Source of the DNA: Hellea sp964576765
Lineage (GTDB): Bacteria > Pseudomonadota > Alphaproteobacteria > Caulobacterales > Maricaulaceae
Reading direction: 5' to 3'
NCBI GenBank assembly: GCA_964576765.1
Contig: CAZNWH010000001.1
Location: 1 to 64,000 of the forward strand
DNA length: 64,000 nucleotides
Shown here: positions 1 through 9,676 of the stretch, in pieces
Layout: every line of letters begins with the position of its first letter
How positions within the stretch are numbered: position 1 is the first letter of the stretch
Program-made: the position numbers and the translations under genes
The notes under the pieces: model-generated
What the model was told of the DNA's origin: nothing
What the model saw: only the letters and a program-made list of their open reading frames with translations
The model's database searches: none

Positions 1-223
1 TTAGGGATTTTCGTGTGCGCAAACGTGTGCAATTAAAAGTGAATTTAAATGACTTTGAATGACTAATTGGTATCAAAACGTGTGAGTATCGGGGGCTAAG
101 ATAGTGAAGTTATTACCTTGTTAATCAAGTCCAACTCTCAAGATTTTCCTATCACATCATTACCAATGATTCGCTCTACCACTGTGCAATTTGTGTGCAG
201 TTTGAAGAAATTTCAATGTGTGC
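1..223. other. Left-edge intergenic sequence with repeated GTGTGC words
   Basis: No coding region is supported here. The hexamer GTGTGC occurs four times, at 13-18, 25-30, 193-198 and 218-223, the last touching the stop codon of the amidohydrolase gene. This stretch is AT-rich and lies downstream of the seven-gene minus-strand operon. No clear hairpin terminator was found. Recombinase-binding or junction sequence is possible but unproven. Confidence 0.4.
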
Positions 224-1966
224 TTATTCGGCAATAAATATTGTTTGGCCTTCTTTAAAGGTCTCCAAGATTTTAATGTCATTTATACCACCAGGCGGGA
301 TTGTGGTGGGGTTTTCTGAAAGAATAACAAGGTCGGCCAATTTACCGACTTCTAGTGAGCCTTTATTGTCTTCTTCAAAATATTGATAAGCGGCATTGAT
401 CGTCACAGCCTTTAACGCGTCAGCTGGTGAAATTCGTTCATCCTCTCCTAGAATTTGACCACTGCGAGTTTCACGCATAACTGCCGTCCACACGAGACGC
501 ATCATATCCGGCGGTACGACGGGCGCATCATTATGGATTGAGAAAGGAATATCTTTGGAAAGGGTTGTTTGCAGTGGACTTATCCGGGCAGCACGCGCTT
601 CACCCAATACGGAGTCGCGATGCCAATCTCCCCAGAAAAAAGTATGAGCAACGAAATAAGATGGTAAAATATTTTCAGATTTCATGGAGACAATTTGGTC
701 ATCTCGCACGGTTTGAGCGTGAATCATAACTGTCCGGCGATCCGAATTTCCATTGACCTCATTAGCCCGGTTTACGCTACCAAGAAGTTGATCTGCAGCG
801 GCGTCTCCATTGGCATGTGCAATGATTTGGTCGCCTTTTTCGAAAGCGTTGTTTACGATGAGGTCTATACTCTTTGTTTCAAGGATGGGATACCCTGAAT
901 ATGTATCAAGGCTGCCTTCCGGGACGATATGATAAGGCTCACTTATCCAAGCGGTTTTCCCTTGAGGGGAACCATCCAGTATTATCTTTATGCCGCCGAC
1001 ACGGAAGCCGTTGTCGTATGAGGTTTGAGATGTGATTTCAGAAACATAGTCTTCAGGTTTGTGGATTGCAGGATAAGCAACAATATCAATCTTCAATTGA
1101 CCGGCGTCTGCCATGCTTTCAAGCAATCTGACTGTACCAATGTCTGTTGCGCCTTCTTGTGCTGTTGTAATGCCATAACTGGCATAAATAGACTGTTGGT
1201 GAATAATCGCCTGCGTTGTTTGCTCTAGGTTTGGTCTGGGCATTTTAGCTAATGGTAACAGTCGTGCCGTTTCTTCCAAAACTCCATCAGGTTCGTTGCT
1301 GTTTTGTTTGCGGCGAATTATACCGCCCGGAGGGTCTTGTGTCGTTTCCGAAATACCACTGGCTGACAAGCAAGGTGAGTTGCAAACCGCGAGATGACCG
1401 GAAACGTGTAAAATCACAACTGGCTTTTGTGTGGAGATTCTGTCAAGTTCCGCTCGGGTAGGGTGGCGGCCTTCGGTTAACAGGGAATCGTCGTAACCAA
1501 AGCCTATAATCCAAGGCGCGTCGGGATTGTTGTCGCTCCACTGTTTCAATGTTGTAATTAGCTCTGAGAAATTACTGACATTTCCAGCGGGCGGAGGTTG
1601 CAAATCTGCGATGCCAGCAGTGAAAGCCCCGCCCGCGATATGTCCGTGTGTGTCAATAAATCCGGGCAGAAGCGTATGTCCGGAAAGGTCCCGGACTTTT
1701 GGGTTTTTGCCGGCCGCTTTACGGACTTTATCCGCATTTCCAACAGCAATAATTATTCCGTCTTTAATTACAATGCCCTCTGCTGATGGCAGCGCGTTAT
1801 TCATCGTCAGAATATCACCATTGATAAAAAGTGTTACATCTGATTCTGTCTCCGGATTTTGCGGCGAACATGCTGCGACAGCCATCATTACCGTGAGGAC
1901 CATTGCGACTAAGCAGGATTTATTTACAGCGAATTTAAAAGTATGCATAGTTAATGGCCTTTTCAT
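224..1966 (-). CDS. Amidohydrolase family 3 lipoprotein (YtcJ-like metal-dependent hydrolase)
   Basis: A predicted cell-envelope metal-dependent hydrolase of the amidohydrolase_3 (YtcJ/NfdA-like) family, which cleaves C-N bonds in amides or cyclic ureides. The first 33 residues form a lipoprotein signal peptide with lipobox VAAC, so the mature protein is probably anchored to a membrane. The metal-binding beta-strand motif DTHGH follows LLPGFI near residue 105. HVSGH lies near residue 190, and the C-terminal beta-sandwich returns with GKLADLVIL. The length of 580 residues is normal for the family. It is the last gene of the minus-strand operon, 31 bp after the esterase gene. The substrate is unknown. 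An ATG six codons further in (MHTFKF) is an alternative start. Confidence 0.88.
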   Translation of the reverse strand: MKRPLTMHTFKFAVNKSCLVAMVLTVMMAVAACSPQNPETESDVTLFINGDILTMNNALPSAEGIVIKDGIIIAVGNADKVRKAAGKNPKVRDLSGHTLLPGFIDTHGHIAGGAFTAGIADLQPPPAGNVSNFSELITTLKQWSDNNPDAPWIIGFGYDDSLLTEGRHPTRAELDRISTQKPVVILHVSGHLAVCNSPCLSASGISETTQDPPGGIIRRKQNSNEPDGVLEETARLLPLAKMPRPNLEQTTQAIIHQQSIYASYGITTAQEGATDIGTVRLLESMADAGQLKIDIVAYPAIHKPEDYVSEITSQTSYDNGFRVGGIKIILDGSPQGKTAWISEPYHIVPEGSLDTYSGYPILETKSIDLIVNNAFEKGDQIIAHANGDAAADQLLGSVNRANEVNGNSDRRTVMIHAQTVRDDQIVSMKSENILPSYFVAHTFFWGDWHRDSVLGEARAARISPLQTTLSKDIPFSIHNDAPVVPPDMMRLVWTAVMRETRSGQILGEDERISPADALKAVTINAAYQYFEEDNKGSLEVGKLADLVILSENPTTIPPGGINDIKILETFKEGQTIFIAE

Positions 1967-1997
1967 TGGACAATGAGCTTTTATGCAAGCCGGATTT

Positions 1998-3059
1998 TCA
2001 TTTTAAGTGCTTTAGAAAAAACGCGTTTAGCTCGGCGTAGTGCTCATATGACTCTGGCGAATTCCACACTTTGATATAGTCGGCGTGCGACTGCCCCTCA
2101 TAAACGTGCAAGTCGGCTTCAATGCCGGCCCTGCGCAGCTTTCTATGAACCAGTACCGTGTCACTGAGCAGAAGGTCTCGCGTTCCCGAAATTAAATAGC
2201 TGGGTGGGAAGTTATCGAACTCACCGCGGAGAGGGGAGACGTAAGGATGCACTGCCCCCAATTCACCCGGATACATATCTTCGCAGATGATTTTCAGAAC
2301 ACCGTCCCAGGAAACCAAGGCGCGATCCAAGCCTTCATTTGTGAAGTGGCTATCGCCGGTTTTGTGGCAGTCTCCACCGGGTGTGCCCACGTAAAGTGCA
2401 CCGGGCAGGTCAAGTCCGAGGTCTTTGAACATTTGCGTGGAACCCAGGGTTAATCCGCCGCCCGCTGATGTGCCGCCTATAGCTATAGAGTCAGCGGAGC
2501 GCGTATTCAGCAAATGCCTCCAGACAGTTGCAACATTGTCGAGCCCCGCCGGAGCTGGGTGTTCTGGTGGCATGCGATAGTCGATCGCTAGAACTTTAAT
2601 TTTGGCGTGGGCCGCGATTAAAATGGCCTCACGGTTACCAGACATGCCTTCGCCCATGATGTAGCCACCGCCGTGTAAATTTACAAACAAGTGGTTTGCG
2701 TGTTCCGGGTCTATGGTTGCGGGAGTGATCCAGTAGACGTTTATGCCACCAATGGAGTCCTGTTCAATTGTGACAGAGAATGTGTCGGCCAGATGTTCGG
2801 CCGTGACCACATTTTCTTGGTTAGCGGCGGCGACCTCGTCCATTAAACGGTCAACGGACATAAACTTGAAGGCCAGCTTATAAAGTGGAAGGCGCATGGG
2901 TTTTTCTTCCAGCAGAGACTCCTGCATTTCAGCACTGACGCTCGCAGGCGGCGCTGGAGATTTAGGGCCTGATGTGAACCAATGGGTTACCAAGAGCGCA
3001 ATCAGCGCAATAGCTGTAACCACTGGCCACTTTTTTCGCTTAGAATTGTTATTTTTCAT
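1998..3059 (-). CDS. Membrane-anchored alpha/beta hydrolase (HSL/Abhydrolase_3 family esterase)
   Basis: A predicted carboxylesterase of the hormone-sensitive-lipase family. The oxyanion motif HGGGY, the nucleophile elbow GTSAGG, an acid in SGTRDLL and the catalytic His in GQSHADY occur in the usual order. A lysine-rich N terminus is followed by one hydrophobic segment (about residues 11-28), which suggests an inner-membrane anchor or uncleaved signal with the catalytic domain outside the cytoplasm. I chose the ATG at 3059 (MKNNNSK), preceded by AAGAGTAAGAG. An in-frame TTG at 3089 would add ten residues. The gene lies between the reductase fusion and the amidohydrolase, so it may hydrolyse an ester of the pathway substrate. 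The substrate itself is not evident. Confidence 0.87.
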   Translation of the reverse strand: MKNNNSKRKKWPVVTAIALIALLVTHWFTSGPKSPAPPASVSAEMQESLLEEKPMRLPLYKLAFKFMSVDRLMDEVAAANQENVVTAEHLADTFSVTIEQDSIGGINVYWITPATIDPEHANHLFVNLHGGGYIMGEGMSGNREAILIAAHAKIKVLAIDYRMPPEHPAPAGLDNVATVWRHLLNTRSADSIAIGGTSAGGGLTLGSTQMFKDLGLDLPGALYVGTPGGDCHKTGDSHFTNEGLDRALVSWDGVLKIICEDMYPGELGAVHPYVSPLRGEFDNFPPSYLISGTRDLLLSDTVLVHRKLRRAGIEADLHVYEGQSHADYIKVWNSPESYEHYAELNAFFLKHLK

Positions 3060-3101
3060 ATTTTCGCTCTTACTCTTCAATCCAGCCAATTTTGATGCGA
3101 G

Positions 3102-6100
3102 TTACCCCTTCATATCGATCACAAAACGGTATTTTACGTCGCTTTTCTCGACGCGTTCCCATGCTGCATTAATGTCAGCAGGCTTAATCAGTTCGATGTC
3201 AGCCGTAATATTACGTTTCCCGCAAAAGGCGAGCATTTCACGAGTTTCCGCAATGGAACCAATGGATGAACCCGTAATTCTTTTGCGGCGTCCAGCCACG
3301 CGGCCGGAATGGAAGTCCAAAGGTTCTAACGCTCCGACGAGGCAAAGTGTTCCGTCGCGTTTAAGCAGGCGCAAATAATCGTCAATATCATGATGGACGG
3401 GCACTGTATCGAGAATAAAATCGAAGCTCCCTTTAGCATCACGCATAGCGCTCAGGTCTTTGGAGACCAATATTTCATCTGCGCCGAGACGTTTGGCATT
3501 TTTTGCTTTGTCTGCAGATCTAGAGATTAGAACCGTATGTGCGCCAAGAGCTGCGGAAAACTTTACACCCATATGGCCAAGCCCGCCAAGGCCGATAATT
3601 CCAACCCTCATGCCGGGTTTGATGTCCCATTCGCGCAAGGGCGACCATGTGGTGATACCTGCGCAGAGAAGCGGGGCCGCCCCTGCGGGGTCAAGGTTTT
3701 CAGGAACAGGAATTACGAAGCTTTCCTTGACCACGATATTATCAGAATAGCCACCATAAGTGACGACATTTTCGTGCCTGTGATCATAGCTATTGTAAGT
3801 TAATACCAAGCCGCTATCGCAATATTGCTCAAGGCCGTCATCACAACTTCCGCATGACCCGCATGAATCGACCATACATCCAACGGCCACACGTTCGCCC
3901 ACTGTAATTTCAGAAACTTCTTTTCCGATAGCTGTCACTCGGCCAATAATTTCATGACCGGGGACCAATGGATATTGCGTGATGCCCCAGTCATTATGTG
4001 CAAAATGAATATCCGAATGGCACACGCCGCAATATTCGATGTCTATTGCAACATCTTTGGCACCGGGGAGACGGCGTTCAATGTCCATTCGTTGGACATG
4101 AGACGCCTTTGACGTGACCCCATAGGCGGGCGTTGTTTTGGTTTTGGGTTTCTGACGTGACTTTGACTTTGGTTTTTTCTTTGGCTCATCAATAAGACCG
4201 TGAAATGCCATGTCTTTAAGGCATTTATAGATAAAATCAGCATCAAGCTGCATTTCCGCCGGTTCAATTCCAAGTTTTCCGACAAGGGACTGAAAATTCG
4301 TCGATTCAGCTCTGAATGGGATAAATGAGTGTGGCACTTCATAGGCCTTTAGAACAGCGAGTGCGCTTCGCTTTTTCTCACGTTCCGGCATGGCAGTCAT
4401 GCGGCGTTTAAAGCGAGAAAACCAATCTTCATGAGCGTCCAGACGCTGGATGGTATAACCTGCGTCGATGATCCAATCGACGAAAGCATCCATAGAATTT
4501 TTCAGATCCGTATATGCATTATCAATGCAAAACACCGTCGATGCATCTGTGAAAAATTCACCCCCGCCGACAACTGACGCGGCGACCACATTCACAGGCA
4601 CGCCTGCATAAGGCACCAAGGCTCGCGTTCCATTTGGGTTTAGATCATGAAATGATTTCGGGGCCAGGCCAGTTTTGATGATGCTGTAAAGCATGCGTGT
4701 GAACAGGTCTTCGATATTGATTTGCCCCTGCATTTCTCGGTGGGCCAGCATCATGTCGCCCCTAAAAATACAGACCGGTAGTCCGAAGCATTGCTCGGCG
4801 TCTTTTAGTAAGACTTCGCCTGCCCATTTACTGGCGCCATAACCATTGGCATAGCGATCATTTAGCTTTGCTTTTTCAGCCAACTCGGCTGATTCTGTTC
4901 CGCCAGTACTTAATTGCAAATGCGGGGTCACGGCCACGGTTGAAACAAAATCAATGGATTTCTTTTTGCTTGTCAGGGCGAAGCGAATGATTTCAGCGAC
5001 GCCTGCCACATTTGGGGCGAAAAGGGACTGGTAGTCCATCACATGATTAACCAGCGCGCCCACATGACTGACCACGTCCACGTCCTTAGCTAAGGTTTCA
5101 AATTTCTCAGGTGATAATCCGAGTAAGGGTTGCCCGAAGTCTCCGGCCACGACTTCGATATGATCTTGAAGGTCATTGTAGCTGGATAGCATTCCTTGAC
5201 CAGCCGCAGCGAAGGTATCGGCTAGTCTCTTTTTCGCAGCAGCATCATTTTTAGCTCGAATTAGGCAAATAAGTTTTCCGCCGTTTTCAGATATCTTTTT
5301 GAGCCATTCCAGGCAGATAAACCGCCCAAGAAAACCATTGGCCCCTGTCAGGAAAACTGTTTTACGTGCCTTCGGACCGATGGCAGGTAAGCCGCGCGCT
5401 GCGTTCAAGACGTCTTGTGGAAGGAATGAACGGAGCTTGAGGTCATTCGCAAACACTTCATCTTTGAGCCTGCCATGTACGTCCTCAAATGTAGCCAGGC
5501 GCCCGTCCGGTCCTGAGCTGATCAACTTAGCCCATTTCTCAATATTTCCTGCTGGGCTGAGAATGTCATTGGAGGGAATTTCCAGACCAAATATATCTTC
5601 GATGGCCAATGAGAACGCAACGGATCCTAGTGAGTCGCCGCCATGATCTTTATAGGATTTAGCGTTATAAATCTCGTCTTCCTCCAAGCCTAGGTTGCTG
5701 GCGAGTAGGGCACGCAGTTTTTCTTCCGTTGTGAGTTTTGAGTCGGTGTTTTTAAGCCGTTTAAGCTGATCGGATTTCAGCTTTTCAGAGGCTTCATAAA
5801 TGGCTTCTAGCTGCTCTCCATATTTGGCTCTAAGTGCAGGGCGTTTTTTCTTTAAGACACTCGTTAGCAGCCCATTTTCTGTTGAAAATAACTCGCTCTC
5901 AAGAATAAAGTCGCGAGGGATTTCGAAGGATTTTAAATTTGCCGCCCTCCCAACGGTTTGAAAGTTCTCTCGGATTAAGGATTGTTCGGCTAAAGGGCTT
6001 GGCGCTTTCCCTAAAATTGACGCGAGGGCTTCTTTATTGGGTACGACGACGGCTACCAGATATGATCTCAGAGAATTGCCATAAATGTATATCTGTTCAA

Positions 6101-7706
6101 TAAGATCGCTTTCTGTTTCGAAAATAGTTCCGAGACGACCGACGGCGACATATTCACCTTGCGAAAGCTTGAGGACATCATTCACACGATCAATGATTTC
6201 GACATGGTCGGGCTCTTTCTCAACAACGATATCGCCTGTGCTGTAATAACCATCCTCATCGATTAATTTAGCGGTTGCTTCCGGGTTTTTGTAATATCCG
6301 AGAATTTGAGTATGCGTTTTTATACAAAGTTCGCCGCGCGGGTAGGGTTTGTCTGTCGTTAGGTAGCCAAGTTCAGGCACATCGCGAAGTTTGTAATCTG
6401 TCACGCTGTGACGGATAATGCGATTGTTAACTGTGACTGAGCCGGTACCGGACTCAGTATTGCCATACCCATCAGCCATTTGGATTCCAAAGCAGGTCAT
6501 CATGAATTCGCGCATCTCTTTGGTGGTAGGCGCGCTCCCGACCGTACCGCTAATTAATCGATCGCCGAGATAAGAGCCTCGAAAGTCGGACATAACAGCA
6601 TCGCGGGCTTGCTCTTCGGAAATGCCGGAGGTGTTCACCTTGCGCGAGACCTGATTCAGATAGTCTTGGTAAATCATATCTAAGATGCGCGGGATGAAGC
6701 CAATAATGATCGGACGCGTTATACGAATATCTTCAATCAGCGTCGACATGTCTTCTGCTAGAGTGAAATTCACATAGCCGCCAATACCCAATGTGCTTTG
6801 AACCGATAATCGACCCACGAGGTGATTGAGTGGAGCCAGGCAAATGCCGATCATCGGGGTTCTTGGGAGTATGCCATGCCAGGCTTTCGCAACGGCGCGC
6901 TCAGGCAGCATCGCTCCCTTGGGCGTACCTGTGCTCCCGGATGAATGAACAATAGACGTCAGGCGTTCAGTTCCGTCATTGTGTGGGGGTAACATCTTCC
7001 ATTTTTTCTCATCACCCAAGGCGACGAGATCGTTCATGGAAATCGTGGCAATCTGTTTACCGTTGTTTTCAAGTTTTTCTTTTGCTGCGTTCCAATCTTT
7101 TTGGTTACGACTGTCTTGATCGTCATAATCAAATACAATCAAACTGCGCAGGCTTGGAACAACAGTAGCAAGCCGAACGGCCATATCTAGATCCGAAGCA
7201 GTTGTCGCTAAAACCGTCGGCTCCACCTTTTCCAGCATTCCTTTGAGGACTTCAAACCCGTAATTCGCTTGAATAGGTACGCTAACGGCCTGAACATAAA
7301 TGCAAGCAATATCCAAAGCAGCATAGTCAATGCCGGCAAAACCCATCATGCATACAAGATCATCGGAGTTGACCCGAAACTTGTCTTGAGTTGTCCAAGC
7401 CGCTGCGACAGACCTTATACGGTCGCGCAAATCCGAATAGCTTATAGCATCAAAGGCGTTGTCATAAACCCGCGTGAGTTCCCCGTTATCTTTTTTGTTT
7501 TCTAGCCGATAGGCTCGTTCGCCCAGCGCTGGCCGGTCTCCATACCCGCTCAGCAAATTATCTATGCGATCAGCTAGGGGTAAGCTTGTGTCTTTAAGGC
7601 CCTCCCATAAGTCGGCATTTGGCATATGACGTGCAAGTTGAGCGTCACTCTCAACAAGCTTTAGAACACGTTCGACAAAGGCAGATGTTTTTTTCTTTTT
7701 GGTCAT
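3102..7706 (-). CDS. Carboxylic acid reductase fused to a zinc alcohol dehydrogenase
   Basis: One uninterrupted 1534-residue frame with four modules. An AMP-binding adenylation domain covers about residues 50-650, with P-loop HSSGSTGTPKG near 250 and DGYGNTESG. A phosphopantetheine carrier has GGDSL with its Ser near 691. A thioester-reductase SDR domain has TGANGFLGR near 785 and YGASK near 950. After a Lys/Pro/Ser-rich linker (about 1170-1190) comes a complete cinnamyl-alcohol-dehydrogenase-type MDR domain with CGVCHSD, GHE, a four-Cys structural zinc cluster and GLGGLGHMG near 1370. Carboxylic acid reductases normally end after the reductase domain at about 1170 residues. The fusion predicts ATP- and NAD(P)H-dependent reduction of an acid through the aldehyde to the alcohol in one polypeptide. 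It needs a phosphopantetheinyl transferase, which is not encoded in this window. Start ATG; 12-15 bp gaps to neighbours. Confidence 0.92.
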   Translation of the reverse strand: MTKKKKTSAFVERVLKLVESDAQLARHMPNADLWEGLKDTSLPLADRIDNLLSGYGDRPALGERAYRLENKKDNGELTRVYDNAFDAISYSDLRDRIRSVAAAWTTQDKFRVNSDDLVCMMGFAGIDYAALDIACIYVQAVSVPIQANYGFEVLKGMLEKVEPTVLATTASDLDMAVRLATVVPSLRSLIVFDYDDQDSRNQKDWNAAKEKLENNGKQIATISMNDLVALGDEKKWKMLPPHNDGTERLTSIVHSSGSTGTPKGAMLPERAVAKAWHGILPRTPMIGICLAPLNHLVGRLSVQSTLGIGGYVNFTLAEDMSTLIEDIRITRPIIIGFIPRILDMIYQDYLNQVSRKVNTSGISEEQARDAVMSDFRGSYLGDRLISGTVGSAPTTKEMREFMMTCFGIQMADGYGNTESGTGSVTVNNRIIRHSVTDYKLRDVPELGYLTTDKPYPRGELCIKTHTQILGYYKNPEATAKLIDEDGYYSTGDIVVEKEPDHVEIIDRVNDVLKLSQGEYVAVGRLGTIFETESDLIEQIYIYGNSLRSYLVAVVVPNKEALASILGKAPSPLAEQSLIRENFQTVGRAANLKSFEIPRDFILESELFSTENGLLTSVLKKKRPALRAKYGEQLEAIYEASEKLKSDQLKRLKNTDSKLTTEEKLRALLASNLGLEEDEIYNAKSYKDHGGDSLGSVAFSLAIEDIFGLEIPSNDILSPAGNIEKWAKLISSGPDGRLATFEDVHGRLKDEVFANDLKLRSFLPQDVLNAARGLPAIGPKARKTVFLTGANGFLGRFICLEWLKKISENGGKLICLIRAKNDAAAKKRLADTFAAAGQGMLSSYNDLQDHIEVVAGDFGQPLLGLSPEKFETLAKDVDVVSHVGALVNHVMDYQSLFAPNVAGVAEIIRFALTSKKKSIDFVSTVAVTPHLQLSTGGTESAELAEKAKLNDRYANGYGASKWAGEVLLKDAEQCFGLPVCIFRGDMMLAHREMQGQINIEDLFTRMLYSIIKTGLAPKSFHDLNPNGTRALVPYAGVPVNVVAASVVGGGEFFTDASTVFCIDNAYTDLKNSMDAFVDWIIDAGYTIQRLDAHEDWFSRFKRRMTAMPEREKKRSALAVLKAYEVPHSFIPFRAESTNFQSLVGKLGIEPAEMQLDADFIYKCLKDMAFHGLIDEPKKKPKSKSRQKPKTKTTPAYGVTSKASHVQRMDIERRLPGAKDVAIDIEYCGVCHSDIHFAHNDWGITQYPLVPGHEIIGRVTAIGKEVSEITVGERVAVGCMVDSCGSCGSCDDGLEQYCDSGLVLTYNSYDHRHENVVTYGGYSDNIVVKESFVIPVPENLDPAGAAPLLCAGITTWSPLREWDIKPGMRVGIIGLGGLGHMGVKFSAALGAHTVLISRSADKAKNAKRLGADEILVSKDLSAMRDAKGSFDFILDTVPVHHDIDDYLRLLKRDGTLCLVGALEPLDFHSGRVAGRRKRITGSSIGSIAETREMLAFCGKRNITADIELIKPADINAAWERVEKSDVKYRFVIDMKG

Positions 7707-7721
7707 CTCATTGTGTTGAGC

Positions 7722-8510
7722 TCAACGCCCTTTAAAGATCGGTTTTTGCTTATTGAAGAATGCACTGATTGCTGCAGGAGCATCCTCCGAATTTATACAT
7801 TTCATTTGATATTCCGACTCAAGAAAAGCAGATTGTGTACGGCTCAGTGTTGCGCTTTCCCTGAGAATTTTTTTCGTATATTTTAGGCTTAGCGGAGCCC
7901 TCTCGGCTAATGACTTCGCCCAGTTCATAGCCGATTGAATGAGTTCTTCTGCGGGTACAACTCTGTTTACAAGGCCAGCTTCCAAGCAGGTTGTCGCATC
8001 GAGTTTTGTGCATTCAGCAATCGCAGCAAAAGCACGTTTGTAACCGAGCCCTCTTAGGAGTTCCCAGCTTGCACCGCCATCCGGAACAAATCCTATATCA
8101 GCGAATGGGGAGAAGATCTTTGCGTCCTCTGCCATTACTGCCAAATCGGCACCGAGTGCCAGATTAAGGGCAACGCCGCCGGCAAAGCCGTTAATTGCAG
8201 CAATATAAATTTTATCGCTTTGTGTCACATTGTCGATCAAGGGTTTGTAGTCGCGAACCGATGTATCGAATCCTCCCAACAAACCTTCACCATCCGTCGC
8301 TTCCCTTAGGTCTGTGCCTGACGAAAAAGCTCTCCCTGAACCTGTCAGCACAATAATGCGGATATCCTTATCGGCTTCAGCTGTATTTTGGGCGTCCATT
8401 AAAGCGCTGCGCATCTCAGCGTCAAAAGCATTCATGGCACTTGCTCGATTGAGCGTTATCAGAGCGACATTCTCATCTTTTTCATATAATACCAATGGTG
8501 TTTTGCTCAT
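7722..8510 (-). CDS. Enoyl-CoA hydratase/isomerase family protein, PaaG-like
   Basis: A 262-residue single-domain crotonase. The oxyanion-hole segments SSGTDL and NGFAGGVAL are present. At the catalytic position the protein reads FADIGFVPDGGASW rather than the QPEI-type Glu of true hydratases. The Asp in VPDGG is the signature of PaaG-like isomerases, so a delta3/delta2-enoyl-CoA isomerase or ring-type isomerase is more likely than a hydratase. It acts on acyl-CoA thioesters in the cytoplasm. It sits between AMACR (2 bp away) and the reductase fusion (15 bp) in one operon. The family is secure and the exact reaction is inferred. Confidence 0.88.
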   Translation of the reverse strand: MSKTPLVLYEKDENVALITLNRASAMNAFDAEMRSALMDAQNTAEADKDIRIIVLTGSGRAFSSGTDLREATDGEGLLGGFDTSVRDYKPLIDNVTQSDKIYIAAINGFAGGVALNLALGADLAVMAEDAKIFSPFADIGFVPDGGASWELLRGLGYKRAFAAIAECTKLDATTCLEAGLVNRVVPAEELIQSAMNWAKSLAERAPLSLKYTKKILRESATLSRTQSAFLESEYQMKCINSEDAPAAISAFFNKQKPIFKGR

Positions 8511-8512
8511 GA

Positions 8513-9661
8513 CTATTCCTTAGAAAAAACAACTTTGTTGCTATTTAGTTGAGAGACTTGTTCGGAGCTAAACCCTGCCTCGAGCAAAATACTTTTCGTA
8601 TCTGCGCCTGTATCTGGGATTTTAAAATAAGATTCCCTTTTCCTGGAATCAAATATCGGAATGGTTCTTGGATGGGTGAGGGCTGCATGTGTTTTTAGGC
8701 CGCCCCGAGCCACATTTTGAGGGTGAGAAACTGCTTCCTCATAATCCAGCACTGGGGTTACGCAGGCATCTAGTCCGTCGAATATTTCGGCCCATTCACC
8801 ACGGGTTTTAGCGGCAAATGTCTTTTCCAGAATTTCGTGTTGAGCCGCGTGTTTGGCCACATCATGCTGATGACCGTAACTCTCTTGGTCGAGTTCTAAT
8901 GTGTCGAGCATGAGTTTAAAGAACTGCGGTTCCAAACATCCAACCGCCATGAACTTATCATCAGCCGTCTTGTAGCAGCGATAATAGGGCATGCCGCCGT
9001 CTAGGAGGTTGCTCTCTCTTTGGGTGGTCCAGCTTTTCGACCCGGAAAGTGTGTAGAACATTCCCATGAGTGAAGATGTTCCGTCTAGAATGGCGGCATC
9101 AACGATGTCGCCTTTGCCCGTCTTTTCAGCCTGTAATAGGGCAGATAATATCCCCATGACTAAAACCATGGACCCAGCACCATAATCGCCGACGAGATTT
9201 AATGGGGGCATAGGAGGCTCTCCATCTTTACCCATGGCATGAAGTGCTCCTGTGATCGAAATATAGTTGATATCATGCCCCGCCATTTTCGCCCATGGGC
9301 CGGTCTGACCCCAACCTGTCATGCGTCCGTAAATGAGCTTTGGATTAACTTTGTGACAATCTTCTGGGCCGACGCCGAGGCGTTCTGTTACGCCAGGGCG
9401 ATTACCTTCGATAAGGATATCTGCGGTTTCAACAAGTTTAAGGACGACATCCGAAGCCCCTGCGGCACGGAGATTTAAAACCATCGATCGTTTGCCGCGA
9501 TTATCTATAGATTTAGGTGAGGGGCGAGCAATATTATTAGTTGGGGGCCGTTCCACACAAATAACCTCAGCGCCTAGATCGCTTAGCAATTGGCCTGCAT
9601 ATGGGCCTGGGCCGATACCCGCGAGTTCGATAACTTTATATCCCGTAAGTGGACCTGACAT
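8513..9661 (-). CDS. Alpha-methylacyl-CoA racemase (class III CoA-transferase fold)
   Basis: A CaiB/BaiF-fold protein of 382 residues. It carries the racemase catalytic pair rather than a transferase nucleophile: His129 in HDINY and Asp159 in GDYG, with the 30-residue spacing known from mycobacterial MCR (His126/Asp156). It would epimerise 2-methylacyl-CoA esters between R and S so that the S form can enter beta-oxidation. That is a hallmark of isoprenoid or sterol side-chain breakdown. It is directly flanked by an ACD gene (16 bp) and a crotonase gene (2 bp). A second paralogue is at 13,752. Confidence 0.9.
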   Translation of the reverse strand: MSGPLTGYKVIELAGIGPGPYAGQLLSDLGAEVICVERPPTNNIARPSPKSIDNRGKRSMVLNLRAAGASDVVLKLVETADILIEGNRPGVTERLGVGPEDCHKVNPKLIYGRMTGWGQTGPWAKMAGHDINYISITGALHAMGKDGEPPMPPLNLVGDYGAGSMVLVMGILSALLQAEKTGKGDIVDAAILDGTSSLMGMFYTLSGSKSWTTQRESNLLDGGMPYYRCYKTADDKFMAVGCLEPQFFKLMLDTLELDQESYGHQHDVAKHAAQHEILEKTFAAKTRGEWAEIFDGLDACVTPVLDYEEAVSHPQNVARGGLKTHAALTHPRTIPIFDSRKRESYFKIPDTGADTKSILLEAGFSSEQVSQLNSNKVVFSKE

Positions 9662-9676
9662 AATCTAATCCTTATT

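Noticed and set aside
13..223. Integrase attachment site from the GTGTGC repeats
   Set aside because: Only hexamers, no tRNA end, no integrase and no matching repeat seen at the right side of the island.
1527..1976. 149-codon plus-strand frame opposite the amidohydrolase
   Set aside because: Antisense shadow of a well-supported gene; no family resemblance.
3102..7706. Possible assembly fusion of two genes at the reductase linker
   Set aside because: The frame is continuous with a low-complexity Lys-rich linker of a kind expected in real multidomain proteins, and no stop or start with ribosome site lies in between; still to be confirmed in reads.
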